Assembly: GCF_018070345.1 (NCBI RefSeq)
Contig: NZ_JAGPXX010000007.1
Coordinates: 124,001 to 188,000 of the forward strand
Origin: Streptomyces sp. F63
GTDB taxonomy: Bacteria > Actinomycetota > Actinomycetes > Streptomycetales > Streptomycetaceae
Direction of reading: 5' to 3'
DNA: 64,000 nucleotides
Each line of letters opens with the position of its first letter. Positions within the stretch are counted from its first letter, which is position 1. Under the pieces are notes generated by a model, which worked only from the letters and a program-made list of their open reading frames with translations, was not told the DNA's origin and searched no databases. Both the position numbers and the translations under genes were made by a program. Positions 33,939-41,946 of this stretch are shown here, one piece after another.

Positions 33939-35096
33939 TCAGCCGCTCAACAGCAGGCAGAGATCCCAACTCACTTCGGGCGTGGCGCACTTGGAGTTGT
34001 CGAGGCGGACCAGGTCGAGTCCCGCGGTGCCCTCCATGAGCGTGGAGCGGGCCGGTGGCCCGTGCTCTTCGATGTGCGTCGCGAGCCCGGCCCGGAGCCT
34101 TGGGAGCAGGTCGGAGAGCTGTCCGTCCTTCTCGTCCTCGGCAGCACGCCGGGCCGCCTGTGTGAGCCCCGACCACCCATGGCACAAGGAAGCATCGGTC
34201 AGCAGGGCGAGCTGCTGCGGGTCCAGCAGACATCCGGCGAGTGCCTGTTCGGCCTGCTCCTGGAGCGCGGTGTCGCCGAGCGCGCGCCCGGCGAGCTGCA
34301 GCGCACGGGCGATTCCCGGGGTGCCGTAACACCACGACGGCCGCTTCGGGACCGTGCTCGCGGTACTGCCGCGTCGCTGCTCCCGCAAGTCGATCCACTC
34401 CGGCCAGTGGGAGGAGCGCCCGTCGCCGGTCCTCCAGTCGTCCAGCCACTGGCAGATGCGAGTCATGGCGCGTTCCTGGCCGGGCACGGTGTACCCGCGC
34501 AAAGAGGAGGTGGCGAGAAGCGCGAGGGGACCGGTGATGCCGTGAGCGAGACCGAAGTTGCCGTGTCCGCCGGCCGGCCACGCGGTCCCCGCTTCGCTGA
34601 TGCTCCACCAGCCAGGCAGCGTCTGCCCACCGACGGTCATGGGCTCGCAGAGCTGAACGAGGTAGGACAGGATGCCGTGCAGTTCACCGGCGTTGCCCCG
34701 GCGCAGGTGGTAGACGCCGAAGCCGGCCAGTCCGCTGATCAGGTCGAACTCGGCCGTCTGCACCGCCTGCCCGCTCTCCAGCCGGGCGCGGGCGGCTTCC
34801 AGCCGAGAGGTCGTCATGCGCCGTACATGGCCGTCGAGGGCAGACAGGAGCCGCTCGGTGGAGGGGGTGTCCGTGAAGGTGAGGACGTAGGCGACGGCTG
34901 GTGCGCCCTCGTACAGGCCCAATCCCTCGGAGCCCGCCATGATTGGCATACGGAACATGGACTCGGCGCATGCTCGCATCGCTTCCGTATCGGCCACGCC
35001 CACAAGCTGCTTAACCGCTTGTAACAGGGTGATGCCGGCGGCTCCCGAGTAGAGGGACTGCGGCCGGCCGGGCGCTGCCTCGGCCGTGGGGTTCAC
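33939..35096 (-). CDS. LanC-like lanthionine cyclase
   Basis: 385 aa from the GTG at 35096, overlapping the LanB stop (GTGA). LanC zinc ligands are present: Cys in SWCYGTPGIARAL and Cys-His in SLCHGWSGLTQAA. The catalytic region HGNFGLAHGITGPLALLA is also seen. LanC closes thioether rings by adding Cys thiols to dehydrated Ser/Thr. Complete length for a class I cyclase. Confidence 0.93.
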   Translation of the reverse strand: MNPTAEAAPGRPQSLYSGAAGITLLQAVKQLVGVADTEAMRACAESMFRMPIMAGSEGLGLYEGAPAVAYVLTFTDTPSTERLLSALDGHVRRMTTSRLEAARARLESGQAVQTAEFDLISGLAGFGVYHLRRGNAGELHGILSYLVQLCEPMTVGGQTLPGWWSISEAGTAWPAGGHGNFGLAHGITGPLALLATSSLRGYTVPGQERAMTRICQWLDDWRTGDGRSSHWPEWIDLREQRRGSTASTVPKRPSWCYGTPGIARALQLAGRALGDTALQEQAEQALAGCLLDPQQLALLTDASLCHGWSGLTQAARRAAEDEKDGQLSDLLPRLRAGLATHIEEHGPPARSTLMEGTAGLDLVRLDNSKCATPEVSWDLCLLLSG

Positions 35097-38000
35097 CGGT
35101 GCGCCCCAGACCATGCGAGGCACGCGATGGCAGTCTGGCGGGCGATGCGACGGCAGGTCTTCTCGTCGTCGCGGTTGACCCCGCGCATCCGGTTGTGGTG
35201 CATGTGCAGCAGCGACTCCAGCACCGCATCGATGTCCATACCCTCGTCCAGAAGCTCGCGGTAGCGGGCGAGGGCCTCACCGCGGCGGTGCCACGCGTCG
35301 GCGAGGGCCGCGGACCAGCCGCGTGCGGCCGGGTTTCCGGCTCGGATGAGATCGATGGCCTGGTCGGTCGCGGCGCGTTCAGCGACGGCTGATACCCGGT
35401 GTTCGGCCAGTCGGCGCAGGCCCTCGTCATCACCCAGCAGGCCGCAAGCGATGTCGACCATGCCGACGGCCGTGAGCGCGTGACCGTGGGCGCCCGGAGC
35501 TGTGGTGCCTTCGAGGGCCGTGGCTGCGACGTACGAATCGGCGACGAACACGGCTTCCGCGCCCGCCAAGGTACGACCGCTGCCGTAACGGCCGATTTCG
35601 GGGGTGTAGGTGGTGAACGCCAGGTCACTGATCACGTCGCGGTGGTGCAGTGTCGCCGCCCAAGTGCCGATGGCCTCGGTGTAGGCGCTGCGCCGGCCGG
35701 CGCTCACGGCGCGGACGCGGAGGCGGATGTGGTCCGCACCGTGCGGGGTCCGATATCGGATGAACCACCAGTCGGGGTGATCCTGCAGACGCGGGGCGAA
35801 GGTGGCCATGCCCTGGGCGATCAGCTCGTCATGGAGATCGGGGTGTGCGTACAGCTGCACGTTCACCCAGGGCGCGGCGGGTGCGGCGGGGAGGGGGCCG
35901 AGCGTGCTGTTGCGCTGCACGGGCAGGCGACCGGCGAGGGGATTGGGTGAGGGCGGCCGAGTGTTGATCATGGGCACGGCCACCTCGTGGACACGGCCGC
36001 CGATCCAGCCGAATCCGTCCTCCGGCGGTGCCTCGGTGAGTACGGCCTGCCCGTTACGGTCGAGGTGCTCACGCAGGATTGCGGCATGCGCGGGCACGTC
36101 GAGCATCAGTCGGAGGGCGCGGTCGTCGTCGCGTAGCTCGACGGGCCCTTGGCACTGCCACAGCTTCCGCCAGGAGGTGAGGGCGTCCATCCACTGGCCG
36201 CTGTCCTCCTTGGCAGGGGGAAGGCTGTCTGCGGACAGGTACCAGCGGGCCGGCGACAGGATGGTCTTGTCGTAACGCACGCGCGGCAAGAACGGCAGCC
36301 GCTCGGCTTGCGGGCCCCAGTCGAACCCGGTCCAGGCGGGGCCGAAGGCCCGGGTCAGGTGGGCGAGGAAGCGGGCAAGGAGCGGCGGCTGCTTCTCCAG
36401 CGCCATCGCGTGGAAGACCTGCGGGTCGATGACCCGGCGGCGCGAACGGCTGACGAGGTACAGGCGGTTGGCAGCGGCGGTGACGGCGAGGTCGTCGACG
36501 TCGATGACCTCGGCCTTCTCACCGGCGGGGCGGTGTTCTCCCAGGGAGATGACGCGAGGCAGGTACGCAGGGATACGCGTGATGTTCTCGATGTGGGCGT
36601 ACAGGCCCGGGAAAGAGAGCTGGGCAGTGAGCGAGCCTTCGATACCGGGCGGGACTTGGCGGTACACCTCTTCGAGGCCGGAGCCGGTGGCAACCGGGGT
36701 GAACCGGGAGGTGAGCGTCCCCGCGCTTCGTGCCGGTGTGACCGTGACCGTGAAGTGGCCAGCCTGCAGGGCCTGCAGGTCGCGGGCGTGGATACGGGCG
36801 CACATCTCGACGGAGGAGGGTGCGGCATCGCTCACCGCGGGCGCCCCCGCGATCTGGTCGACCAGCTCGTCGGTGAGCACGATCTCGCGGCTGCCGGCAG
36901 TAGCTGCCTCCCATGCCGCGGCGAGCAGGCGCCCGTCCCGCTCGGACACCACCGGGCTCGCGGCAAGTCTCCGGCTGCCCGGGTACTCGGCCGGGTAGCC
37001 GAGCCCGGCCACCGGGTCGATGACGTCCTTGACCGGCACGAGGGTGCCGCTGCCGTAACGCTCCCAGAACGCGGCGTGGTAGTCCCGCCACACGCCTTGG
37101 CCGGCCGGCTGTCGCGTGAGTCGCAGCAGCGCGTCGGCGGCCCGTTCCATCTGCCGTACGACGCTGCGGGGGATCCGTACGGCGGCGTCCAGGATCAGGT
37201 CGACGGCGATCGGGCTGCGTGCCGCGGCGGAGATGTTGCGGGAGTTCCTCACGGCTGCCTCGCGCGCGATGCGCTGGTCGCGGGCGGGGGCCGTGTTGTG
37301 CTCCCGGAAGGCTTCTCGCACGGCCAGGAGACCATCGAGGATGCCGGCCGCGGAGGGCACACTGTCCGCGTCGACGGCCTTGAGCGCGCCGACGAGGTGG
37401 CCCAGCGGGTCGGTCTCGGTCATCGGGGCCCGCAGGTTCGTCAGGAGGAACTTCTGCGCCATGAGGGAGGCGAGCAGCGCACGCGCACGTGCGGGGTCGG
37501 CTTCCGGGAACACCCTGTCGAGCTCCGCGAGCAGCGCGGTGACGCGAACAGCGCGAGTGGTGTGCTCCTCGATGAGTCGTACGACGCGGCTGCGCCGGAC
37601 GGAGGCGCCCCTCGGACCCCCGTGCTGGACGTGCAGTCGGTCCCCGCGGGGCATGGCCAGGGAGCTCAGAACGACGCTCAGGCGGTCCAGGAGCTCCGGG
37701 ATGGACTCCAGGCGGGTACAGACGTCGTCCAGCCATTCGGTGTCTGCCCGGATGACGGCACGGTGAGCGTCGCCCCACCGCACGTGCGGCTCTCTGCCGA
37801 TTCCGGCAGCCGCTACTCCAGCGAAGAGACCGAAGGGCGTCGGGCGCCCGGTGGCGCGCAGAACGTAGGAGACGGTAGCGAGGTAGGCACGTCGTATCTG
37901 CTTGGGGTGCACGGGGCGTCCGCTGCAGATGTCGTTCAGCCGCGCGGCAAGATCGCCGCTCGCTTGCCGGATCGCGTCGGCGAACACCCGTTGGCGGCAG

Positions 38001-38137
38001 ACGTCTCGCAGCCAATCGCTCACCGCGTCCATGTCGTGTGGGTCCGGCCATGACGAGGGGAGCGCCGTCAGCGGTGCCGCGGCGGCGCGCAGCAGCGCTG
38101 CCCCTGTGTGCTGGTAGACCCTGGTGTGTTTGCCCAT
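35093..38137 (-). CDS. LanB-type lantibiotic dehydratase
   Basis: 1014 aa, full-length class I dehydratase. The N-terminal glutamylation domain includes TGRPTPFGLFAGVAAA. The C-terminal elimination/SpaB_C domain begins near WVNVQLYAHPDLHDELI and contains WWFIRYRTPHGADHIRLRVR. It uses glutamyl-tRNA to glutamylate Ser/Thr of the precursor and eliminates to Dha/Dhb. GGAGG precedes the ATG at 38137. It follows the precursor gene in the same direction and overlaps LanC, so expression of the set is coupled. Confidence 0.94.
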   Translation of the reverse strand: MGKHTRVYQHTGAALLRAAAAPLTALPSSWPDPHDMDAVSDWLRDVCRQRVFADAIRQASGDLAARLNDICSGRPVHPKQIRRAYLATVSYVLRATGRPTPFGLFAGVAAAGIGREPHVRWGDAHRAVIRADTEWLDDVCTRLESIPELLDRLSVVLSSLAMPRGDRLHVQHGGPRGASVRRSRVVRLIEEHTTRAVRVTALLAELDRVFPEADPARARALLASLMAQKFLLTNLRAPMTETDPLGHLVGALKAVDADSVPSAAGILDGLLAVREAFREHNTAPARDQRIAREAAVRNSRNISAAARSPIAVDLILDAAVRIPRSVVRQMERAADALLRLTRQPAGQGVWRDYHAAFWERYGSGTLVPVKDVIDPVAGLGYPAEYPGSRRLAASPVVSERDGRLLAAAWEAATAGSREIVLTDELVDQIAGAPAVSDAAPSSVEMCARIHARDLQALQAGHFTVTVTPARSAGTLTSRFTPVATGSGLEEVYRQVPPGIEGSLTAQLSFPGLYAHIENITRIPAYLPRVISLGEHRPAGEKAEVIDVDDLAVTAAANRLYLVSRSRRRVIDPQVFHAMALEKQPPLLARFLAHLTRAFGPAWTGFDWGPQAERLPFLPRVRYDKTILSPARWYLSADSLPPAKEDSGQWMDALTSWRKLWQCQGPVELRDDDRALRLMLDVPAHAAILREHLDRNGQAVLTEAPPEDGFGWIGGRVHEVAVPMINTRPPSPNPLAGRLPVQRNSTLGPLPAAPAAPWVNVQLYAHPDLHDELIAQGMATFAPRLQDHPDWWFIRYRTPHGADHIRLRVRAVSAGRRSAYTEAIGTWAATLHHRDVISDLAFTTYTPEIGRYGSGRTLAGAEAVFVADSYVAATALEGTTAPGAHGHALTAVGMVDIACGLLGDDEGLRRLAEHRVSAVAERAATDQAIDLIRAGNPAARGWSAALADAWHRRGEALARYRELLDEGMDIDAVLESLLHMHHNRMRGVNRDDEKTCRRIARQTAIACLAWSGAHR

Positions 38138-38211
38138 CGGTGCCTCCGCCGTTGTGTTCGGAAGGGTGTGGGGCCGGGGAGTGTCCCCGGCCCCACGTCA
38201 GCGGCCGTACG

Positions 38212-38394
38212 TCACACGGCGCTGGCGCACGAGGACGCGCAGGTGGACTTGCAGCCGTCGCCGGTGCCGCAGGCCTGCGGCAGCTGCTCGGCGTCGATCT
38301 CGGTGACGACCTCCACCTGGACGTCGAACGGGTCCTCCGCCAGAGCCGTGGTGGTCTCCGTGGTCGGCTTGGTCAGAACAGCAGTAGGAGCCAT
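38212..38394 (-). CDS. FxLD family lanthipeptide precursor
   Basis: 60 aa. The leader (about 1-40) is Thr/Glu-rich and carries DPFDVQVEVV, the FxLD-type recognition box (here F-D-V-Q). The core ends the peptide: CGTGDGCKSTCASSCASAV, with Cys at 42, 48, 52 and 56, Ser/Thr at 44, 50, 51, 54, 55 and 58, and a single core Asp46 followed by Gly. Up to four thioether rings are possible. AAGGGA and GAAGG precede the ATG at 38394. First gene of the leftward lan operon; no dedicated protease or ABC exporter gene is adjacent. Confidence 0.92.
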   Translation of the reverse strand: MAPTAVLTKPTTETTTALAEDPFDVQVEVVTEIDAEQLPQACGTGDGCKSTCASSCASAV

Positions 38395-38529
38395 GCCTTC
38401 GTCCCTTCTGGGTGGTGATTGCTGCCGGCCGGCTGGCCGGTGTGCAGCCCTTCCCCGGCCGGCCCGGACCCGTGGGGGAACGAGCCGGATCGATGGCCAG
38501 GGAGGGGGGCTTGATGCCCGTTGAGCGGG

Positions 38530-38844
38530 CTACCGCGGGTGGCCGAGATACAGGGCCGTGAGGAGGCTCCCGGTCGTCACCGCGGGCAGAATGAGGATCT
38601 GGAACGTGCCGAAGCCGCACCGGCAGGCGTACCAGCGGGGGCGCCGCAGCACATGCCGGAGGCGGGCCAATGTGGTCAGTGAGGCAGCCGCCGGTTTCCC
38701 CGGGTTCACGCTGCCCCCTGTGCCTGCAGGCACCGTGGCTGTCCGGCCTGTATCGCTCTGCTGGTCATTCGGTGCTGCCTCCGCCCGGCGTGGACTGTCG
38801 TGTGGTGGAGAGTGGATGCGGCAGAGCGCCGTCGGCATGCTCAC
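38530..38844 (-). CDS. Hypothetical protein with C-terminal TM segment
   Basis: 104 aa, GTG start at 38844 overlapping the ATPase stop by 4 bases (GTGA); an ATG at 38838 is also possible. The first 60 residues are hydrophilic and Pro/Ala-rich. A basic LRHVLRRPRWYACRCGFG stretch precedes one hydrophobic segment (about 82-100, ILILPAVTTGSLLTALYLG). It lies between the ATPase and the lanthipeptide precursor. No family recognised; the coupling to the ATPase is the main support. Confidence 0.5.
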   Translation of the reverse strand: MSMPTALCRIHSPPHDSPRRAEAAPNDQQSDTGRTATVPAGTGGSVNPGKPAAASLTTLARLRHVLRRPRWYACRCGFGTFQILILPAVTTGSLLTALYLGHPR

Positions 38845-39317
38845 GGGGCGGTCTTCGGCTCGCGAGGGCTCAGCAGGGTGAGCCAGATGTCCTTGCCGCC
38901 ATGGGGAGTGCGGGACACGCCGAACTGGTCCGCGATGACCCGGACGAGTTGGAGACCGCGGCCGTCCTCGTCCTCATCGCCGGCGCAACGGCGCTGCGGC
39001 AGCGACGGGTCGTCGTCGTGCACGCAGAGCGCCACGCCTTCGGGAGTGCGGGTGACGGTGATGAGAGCGCTGCGGCGCCCATCGCGGTCCGGCCGAGCGT
39101 GGTGCAGGACATTGGTCAGCAGCTCGGAGACGACAAGAGCCCCTGTGTCGACCAGCTTCTCCATGCCCCACAGGCGCAAGTGCGCGCTCACTATGACCCG
39201 CGCGATCCGCACCGACAGCGGCGTCACGTCGTAGTCCATCTCCAGCATGCCCGCAGTAGCGCGCGTCGTTCCGCGCACGCCGGTTGCAGCGGTGGGGTGA
39301 GCAAGGAGACTGGCCAT
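38841..39317 (-). CDS. ATP-binding protein (anti-sigma-like HATPase)
   Basis: 158 aa. GHKL/HATPase_c fold of the RsbW/SpoIIAB type: GALVVSELLTNVLHHA (N-box), VHDDDPSLP, and GRGLQLVRVIADQFGV (G box). Many such stand-alone ATPases occur in Streptomyces, often beside XRE regulators and DUF397 proteins. The family can bind sigma factors, but here no partner sigma is adjacent. Start taken at the ATG at 39317; M24 is an alternative. Divergent from the XRE/TPR regulator across the palindrome at 39434. Confidence 0.85.
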   Translation of the reverse strand: MASLLAHPTAATGVRGTTRATAGMLEMDYDVTPLSVRIARVIVSAHLRLWGMEKLVDTGALVVSELLTNVLHHARPDRDGRRSALITVTRTPEGVALCVHDDDPSLPQRRCAGDEDEDGRGLQLVRVIADQFGVSRTPHGGKDIWLTLLSPREPKTAP

Positions 39318-39433
39318 TCCAGATCCACTTCGTTCTGGGCGAACCTCACGCGAGAGGCCCGACTGCGGTGTGTACTGGTGCGTGATCGGTCAGCAACCAT
39401 TGAGTCAGGCCGAAGCCCGAACGTGCAGATGCA

Positions 39434-39460
39434 GAAACGGAAAGCTCGACTTTCCGTTTC
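39434..39460. promoter_or_regulatory. Perfect operator-like palindrome
   Basis: GAAACGGAAAG (39434-39444) and CTTTCCGTTTC (39450-39460), an 11-bp perfect inverted repeat around CTCGA. It lies 21 bases before the XRE regulator start and in the divergent region to the ATPase. Two further CGGAAAA half-sites occur inside the regulator gene (near 39738 and 39764). Likely the autoregulatory operator of the XRE protein. Confidence 0.7.
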
Positions 39461-39481
39461 AGGACCCAGGGAACCCCCGTC

Positions 39482-40876
39482 ATGCCACGACCCGAAAAGC
39501 AGCTGACTCCCGACGCCTCGCCGCGCGACTGGTTCGGCCACGAGGTGCGGTACTGGAGGAAGAAGCGTGGCCACTCGGCGTCCTCGTTAGGCCCGTTGGT
39601 GCAGGCCAGCCCCTCCCTCATCGAGAAGGTGGAGAAGGGCCGGGCCTCGTGCCGCCGCGACCTGGCGGAGCGTTTGGACGAGGTGTTGACGACCGGCGGC
39701 GTGCTCACCCGCGCCTGGGGGATGGTGTCCGGCGAATCGGAAAAGCGCCGTCGTGAAACGGAAAAGAACGCCGGCCCCTCGATGGAGGGCACCGCTCAGG
39801 CACACCAAGGCCGCATCCTGGGCAGAGAGACTTCGTCGCCGCTGGGGAGCACCGAGCCTGTGGACCGTCGCGCCTTCCTGGCCAACAGCAGTCTGGCCGC
39901 CATCGCATCGATAGACCTCGCCGCGCTCGTCGCCTCCACCACCCCGCACGAGCCACCCACCAGGATTCGCCCTAAGGACATCACGGCAGTCCTGAGCGTG
40001 GCGGAAGACATCCACCGCCGGGACAACGCTCACGGCGGCGGAGGGCTCGTTGGCGTTCTCGCCGGCCGAGCCATGGAGTGGGCAGTCCGTCTGCTCACCG
40101 TCCCCTGCCCCGAGCAGCTCCGCGCCCCGCTCTACACCGCTGTCGCACGCCTGGGCGTCGTGGTCGGCGCATCCCGTTTCGACGCCTACGCACACGACGA
40201 CGCCCGCATCGCTTTCAAGATCTCCGCAGACTGTGCCGAAGAGGCCAACGACTGGCACCTACGCGCCAAGGTGTTCTCCTTCCTCGCACGACAGGCCGTC
40301 TGGATCGGCGACCCGGACACCGGCCTCACCTACGCGGAGAAGGGCCTCGTCCGAGCCGACCGGCTCACACCGACCATCCAGGCCATGCTGCACACAGCCC
40401 GCGCTCGCGCCTTCGGAAAGATGGGCGACATCGGCGGCGCCATGGCGGCCGTCGGCGCCGCCGACGACGCCTTCGCCCGGTCCAACCCGCAGGACGATCC
40501 ACCCTGGATGGCGTACTACAACGAAGCCCAGCACCATGGGGACACCGCACACGCGTTGTACGACCTGGTCCTGTTGAAGGACCAGACCCCCGGGCAGGCC
40601 AGTCGGCGCTTCGAGACCGCTATCGAAGGCCACGACGACGCATACGCCCGCTCGCGCGCAATCTCCGGTACGAAGCTGGCGAGCCTTCTGATGGCCAAGG
40701 GCGACCCGCAACAGGCCACAGTCATCGGCCACCAGGCCCTCACGGACGCCGGCCACCTGACCTCCCGGCGGGCTGCGGATGACCTGAAGGAACTCCACCG
40801 GTTCGCCGCCCGGCACCGTGGCACCCCCGAAGTGGCGTACCTGCGCGAACGAATCGGCGCTACGTTGCGGGCGTGA
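39482..40876 (+). CDS. XRE-family regulator with TPR-like domain
   Basis: 464 aa. N-terminal HTH (about 12-70: WFGHEVRYWRKKRGHSASSLGPLVQASPSLIEKVEKG). A middle linker contains a twin-Arg-like VDRRAFLANSSLAAIASIDLAALV segment common in this family but probably not exported. A long helical repeat region follows (about 180-460), TPR-like, with AGRAMEWAVRLL and TYAEKGLVRADRL. Streptomyces regulators of this build often sit beside lanthipeptide or antibiotic genes and may sense peptides. It overlaps the phosphotransferase start (GTGA). Confidence 0.85.
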   Translation: MPRPEKQLTPDASPRDWFGHEVRYWRKKRGHSASSLGPLVQASPSLIEKVEKGRASCRRDLAERLDEVLTTGGVLTRAWGMVSGESEKRRRETEKNAGPSMEGTAQAHQGRILGRETSSPLGSTEPVDRRAFLANSSLAAIASIDLAALVASTTPHEPPTRIRPKDITAVLSVAEDIHRRDNAHGGGGLVGVLAGRAMEWAVRLLTVPCPEQLRAPLYTAVARLGVVVGASRFDAYAHDDARIAFKISADCAEEANDWHLRAKVFSFLARQAVWIGDPDTGLTYAEKGLVRADRLTPTIQAMLHTARARAFGKMGDIGGAMAAVGAADDAFARSNPQDDPPWMAYYNEAQHHGDTAHALYDLVLLKDQTPGQASRRFETAIEGHDDAYARSRAISGTKLASLLMAKGDPQQATVIGHQALTDAGHLTSRRAADDLKELHRFAARHRGTPEVAYLRERIGATLRA

Positions 40877-41757
40877 CAATCTCGGCCCACGCTTCATCCG
40901 CGGTCTTGGCCGCAGCCTGCTCTGCGGCCGGGCTCGATCCTTCTGCCGCCGAGCCGATCCGCATCGCGGAGAACGAGATATGGCGTCTGCCGGGTCAGCG
41001 CGCCATCGTACGCATCGCGCGCCCCGGTCAGTGGGCGGCAGCCGTCCGAGAGGTGAACGTCGCACAGTGGCTGGCCGACCATGACGTCCCAGCCGTTCGC
41101 GCGCTGCCGGCCGACCAGCCGGTAGAGGTCAACGGGCACCCGGTGACGTTCTGGGAGGAACTGCCAGCGCACACGAACGGCACCGTCCGCGACGTGGTGC
41201 AGTTCCTCAAGCGGCTACATCCGCTACCCGTTCCAGACTTCCCCCTGGGCGAGCTCGACCCATTCGTCCGTGTGCCGGAAAGGATTGACGCCGCCACGTC
41301 CCTGGCCGAGGACGACCGGTCGTGGCTCCGGCAACGGCATGAGGAACTGCAACGCCAGTGGGGCCGGCGTCCTTCCGGACGTCCCGACTGCGTCGTGCAT
41401 GGCGACGCGTGGGTGGGCAACGTCGCCCGGACGGCCCGCGGTCCGATCCTGCTGGACTTCGAGCGAGTGTCTGTGGGCCCACCGGAGTGGGACCTGGTCT
41501 CCACTGCGGTGAAGCTCACCACGACCGGCACCGTGAGCCTTCCCGAGTACGCAGAGTTCTGCGACGTGTACGGCGTAGATGTGACGGAGTGGCAGGGGTA
41601 CGAACTGCTTTCAGGCGCTCGTGAGTTGCGTATGGCCACCTACGCAGCCCATCACGCTGCCACCCGACCGGAGTGGACGAAGGAAGCGCAGTATCGCGTG
41701 GACTGCCTTCGCGGCCGGCGTGGGCCGCGCCCGTGGAAGTGGACGGGGATCATGTAG
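40873..41757 (+). CDS. Aminoglycoside phosphotransferase-family kinase
   Basis: 294 aa. The APH/choline-kinase fold shows the catalytic loop CVVHGDAWVGNV (HGD...N) and metal-binding ILLDFERVSVGPPEWDLV (the DFE position of DFG-like motifs). The ATP-binding N-lobe is IWRLPGQRAIVRIARPGQ. Members phosphorylate small molecules, including antibiotics and choline; the substrate is unknown here. GTG start overlapping the regulator stop implies co-expression. Confidence 0.85.
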   Translation: MTISAHASSAVLAAACSAAGLDPSAAEPIRIAENEIWRLPGQRAIVRIARPGQWAAAVREVNVAQWLADHDVPAVRALPADQPVEVNGHPVTFWEELPAHTNGTVRDVVQFLKRLHPLPVPDFPLGELDPFVRVPERIDAATSLAEDDRSWLRQRHEELQRQWGRRPSGRPDCVVHGDAWVGNVARTARGPILLDFERVSVGPPEWDLVSTAVKLTTTGTVSLPEYAEFCDVYGVDVTEWQGYELLSGARELRMATYAAHHAATRPEWTKEAQYRVDCLRGRRGPRPWKWTGIM

Positions 41758-41878
41758 TGCCGTGGCTTGGACGCAGTGCGGTTGGCATGGCTTCGGTTGG
41801 GCGAGATGACGGCGGGGGTGGCTTCGGCGCCGCCATATGCGCCCGAACTGACGGGGGTCGGTGCGTTGACGAGCACGG

Positions 41879-41907
41879 GAGCCCCGGGCCGTGGGGGCCC
41901 GGGGCTC
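41879..41907. terminator. Bidirectional terminator hairpin
   Basis: Perfect 12-bp stem GAGCCCCGGGCC (41879-41890) with GGCCCGGGGCTC (41896-41907), loop GTGGG. It lies between two convergent genes and can serve both. Confidence 0.85.
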
Positions 41908-41946
41908 GCCTGTGCTGACGCGGAGCCGGTGTTCACCGGTCGGTGG

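Noticed and set aside
35093..38053. Long plus-strand ORFs opposite the LanB gene
   Set aside because: Shadow of the LanB reading frame.
40873..41757. Antibiotic-resistance aminoglycoside phosphotransferase
   Set aside because: Only the general kinase fold is visible; no feature links it to a known resistance enzyme.
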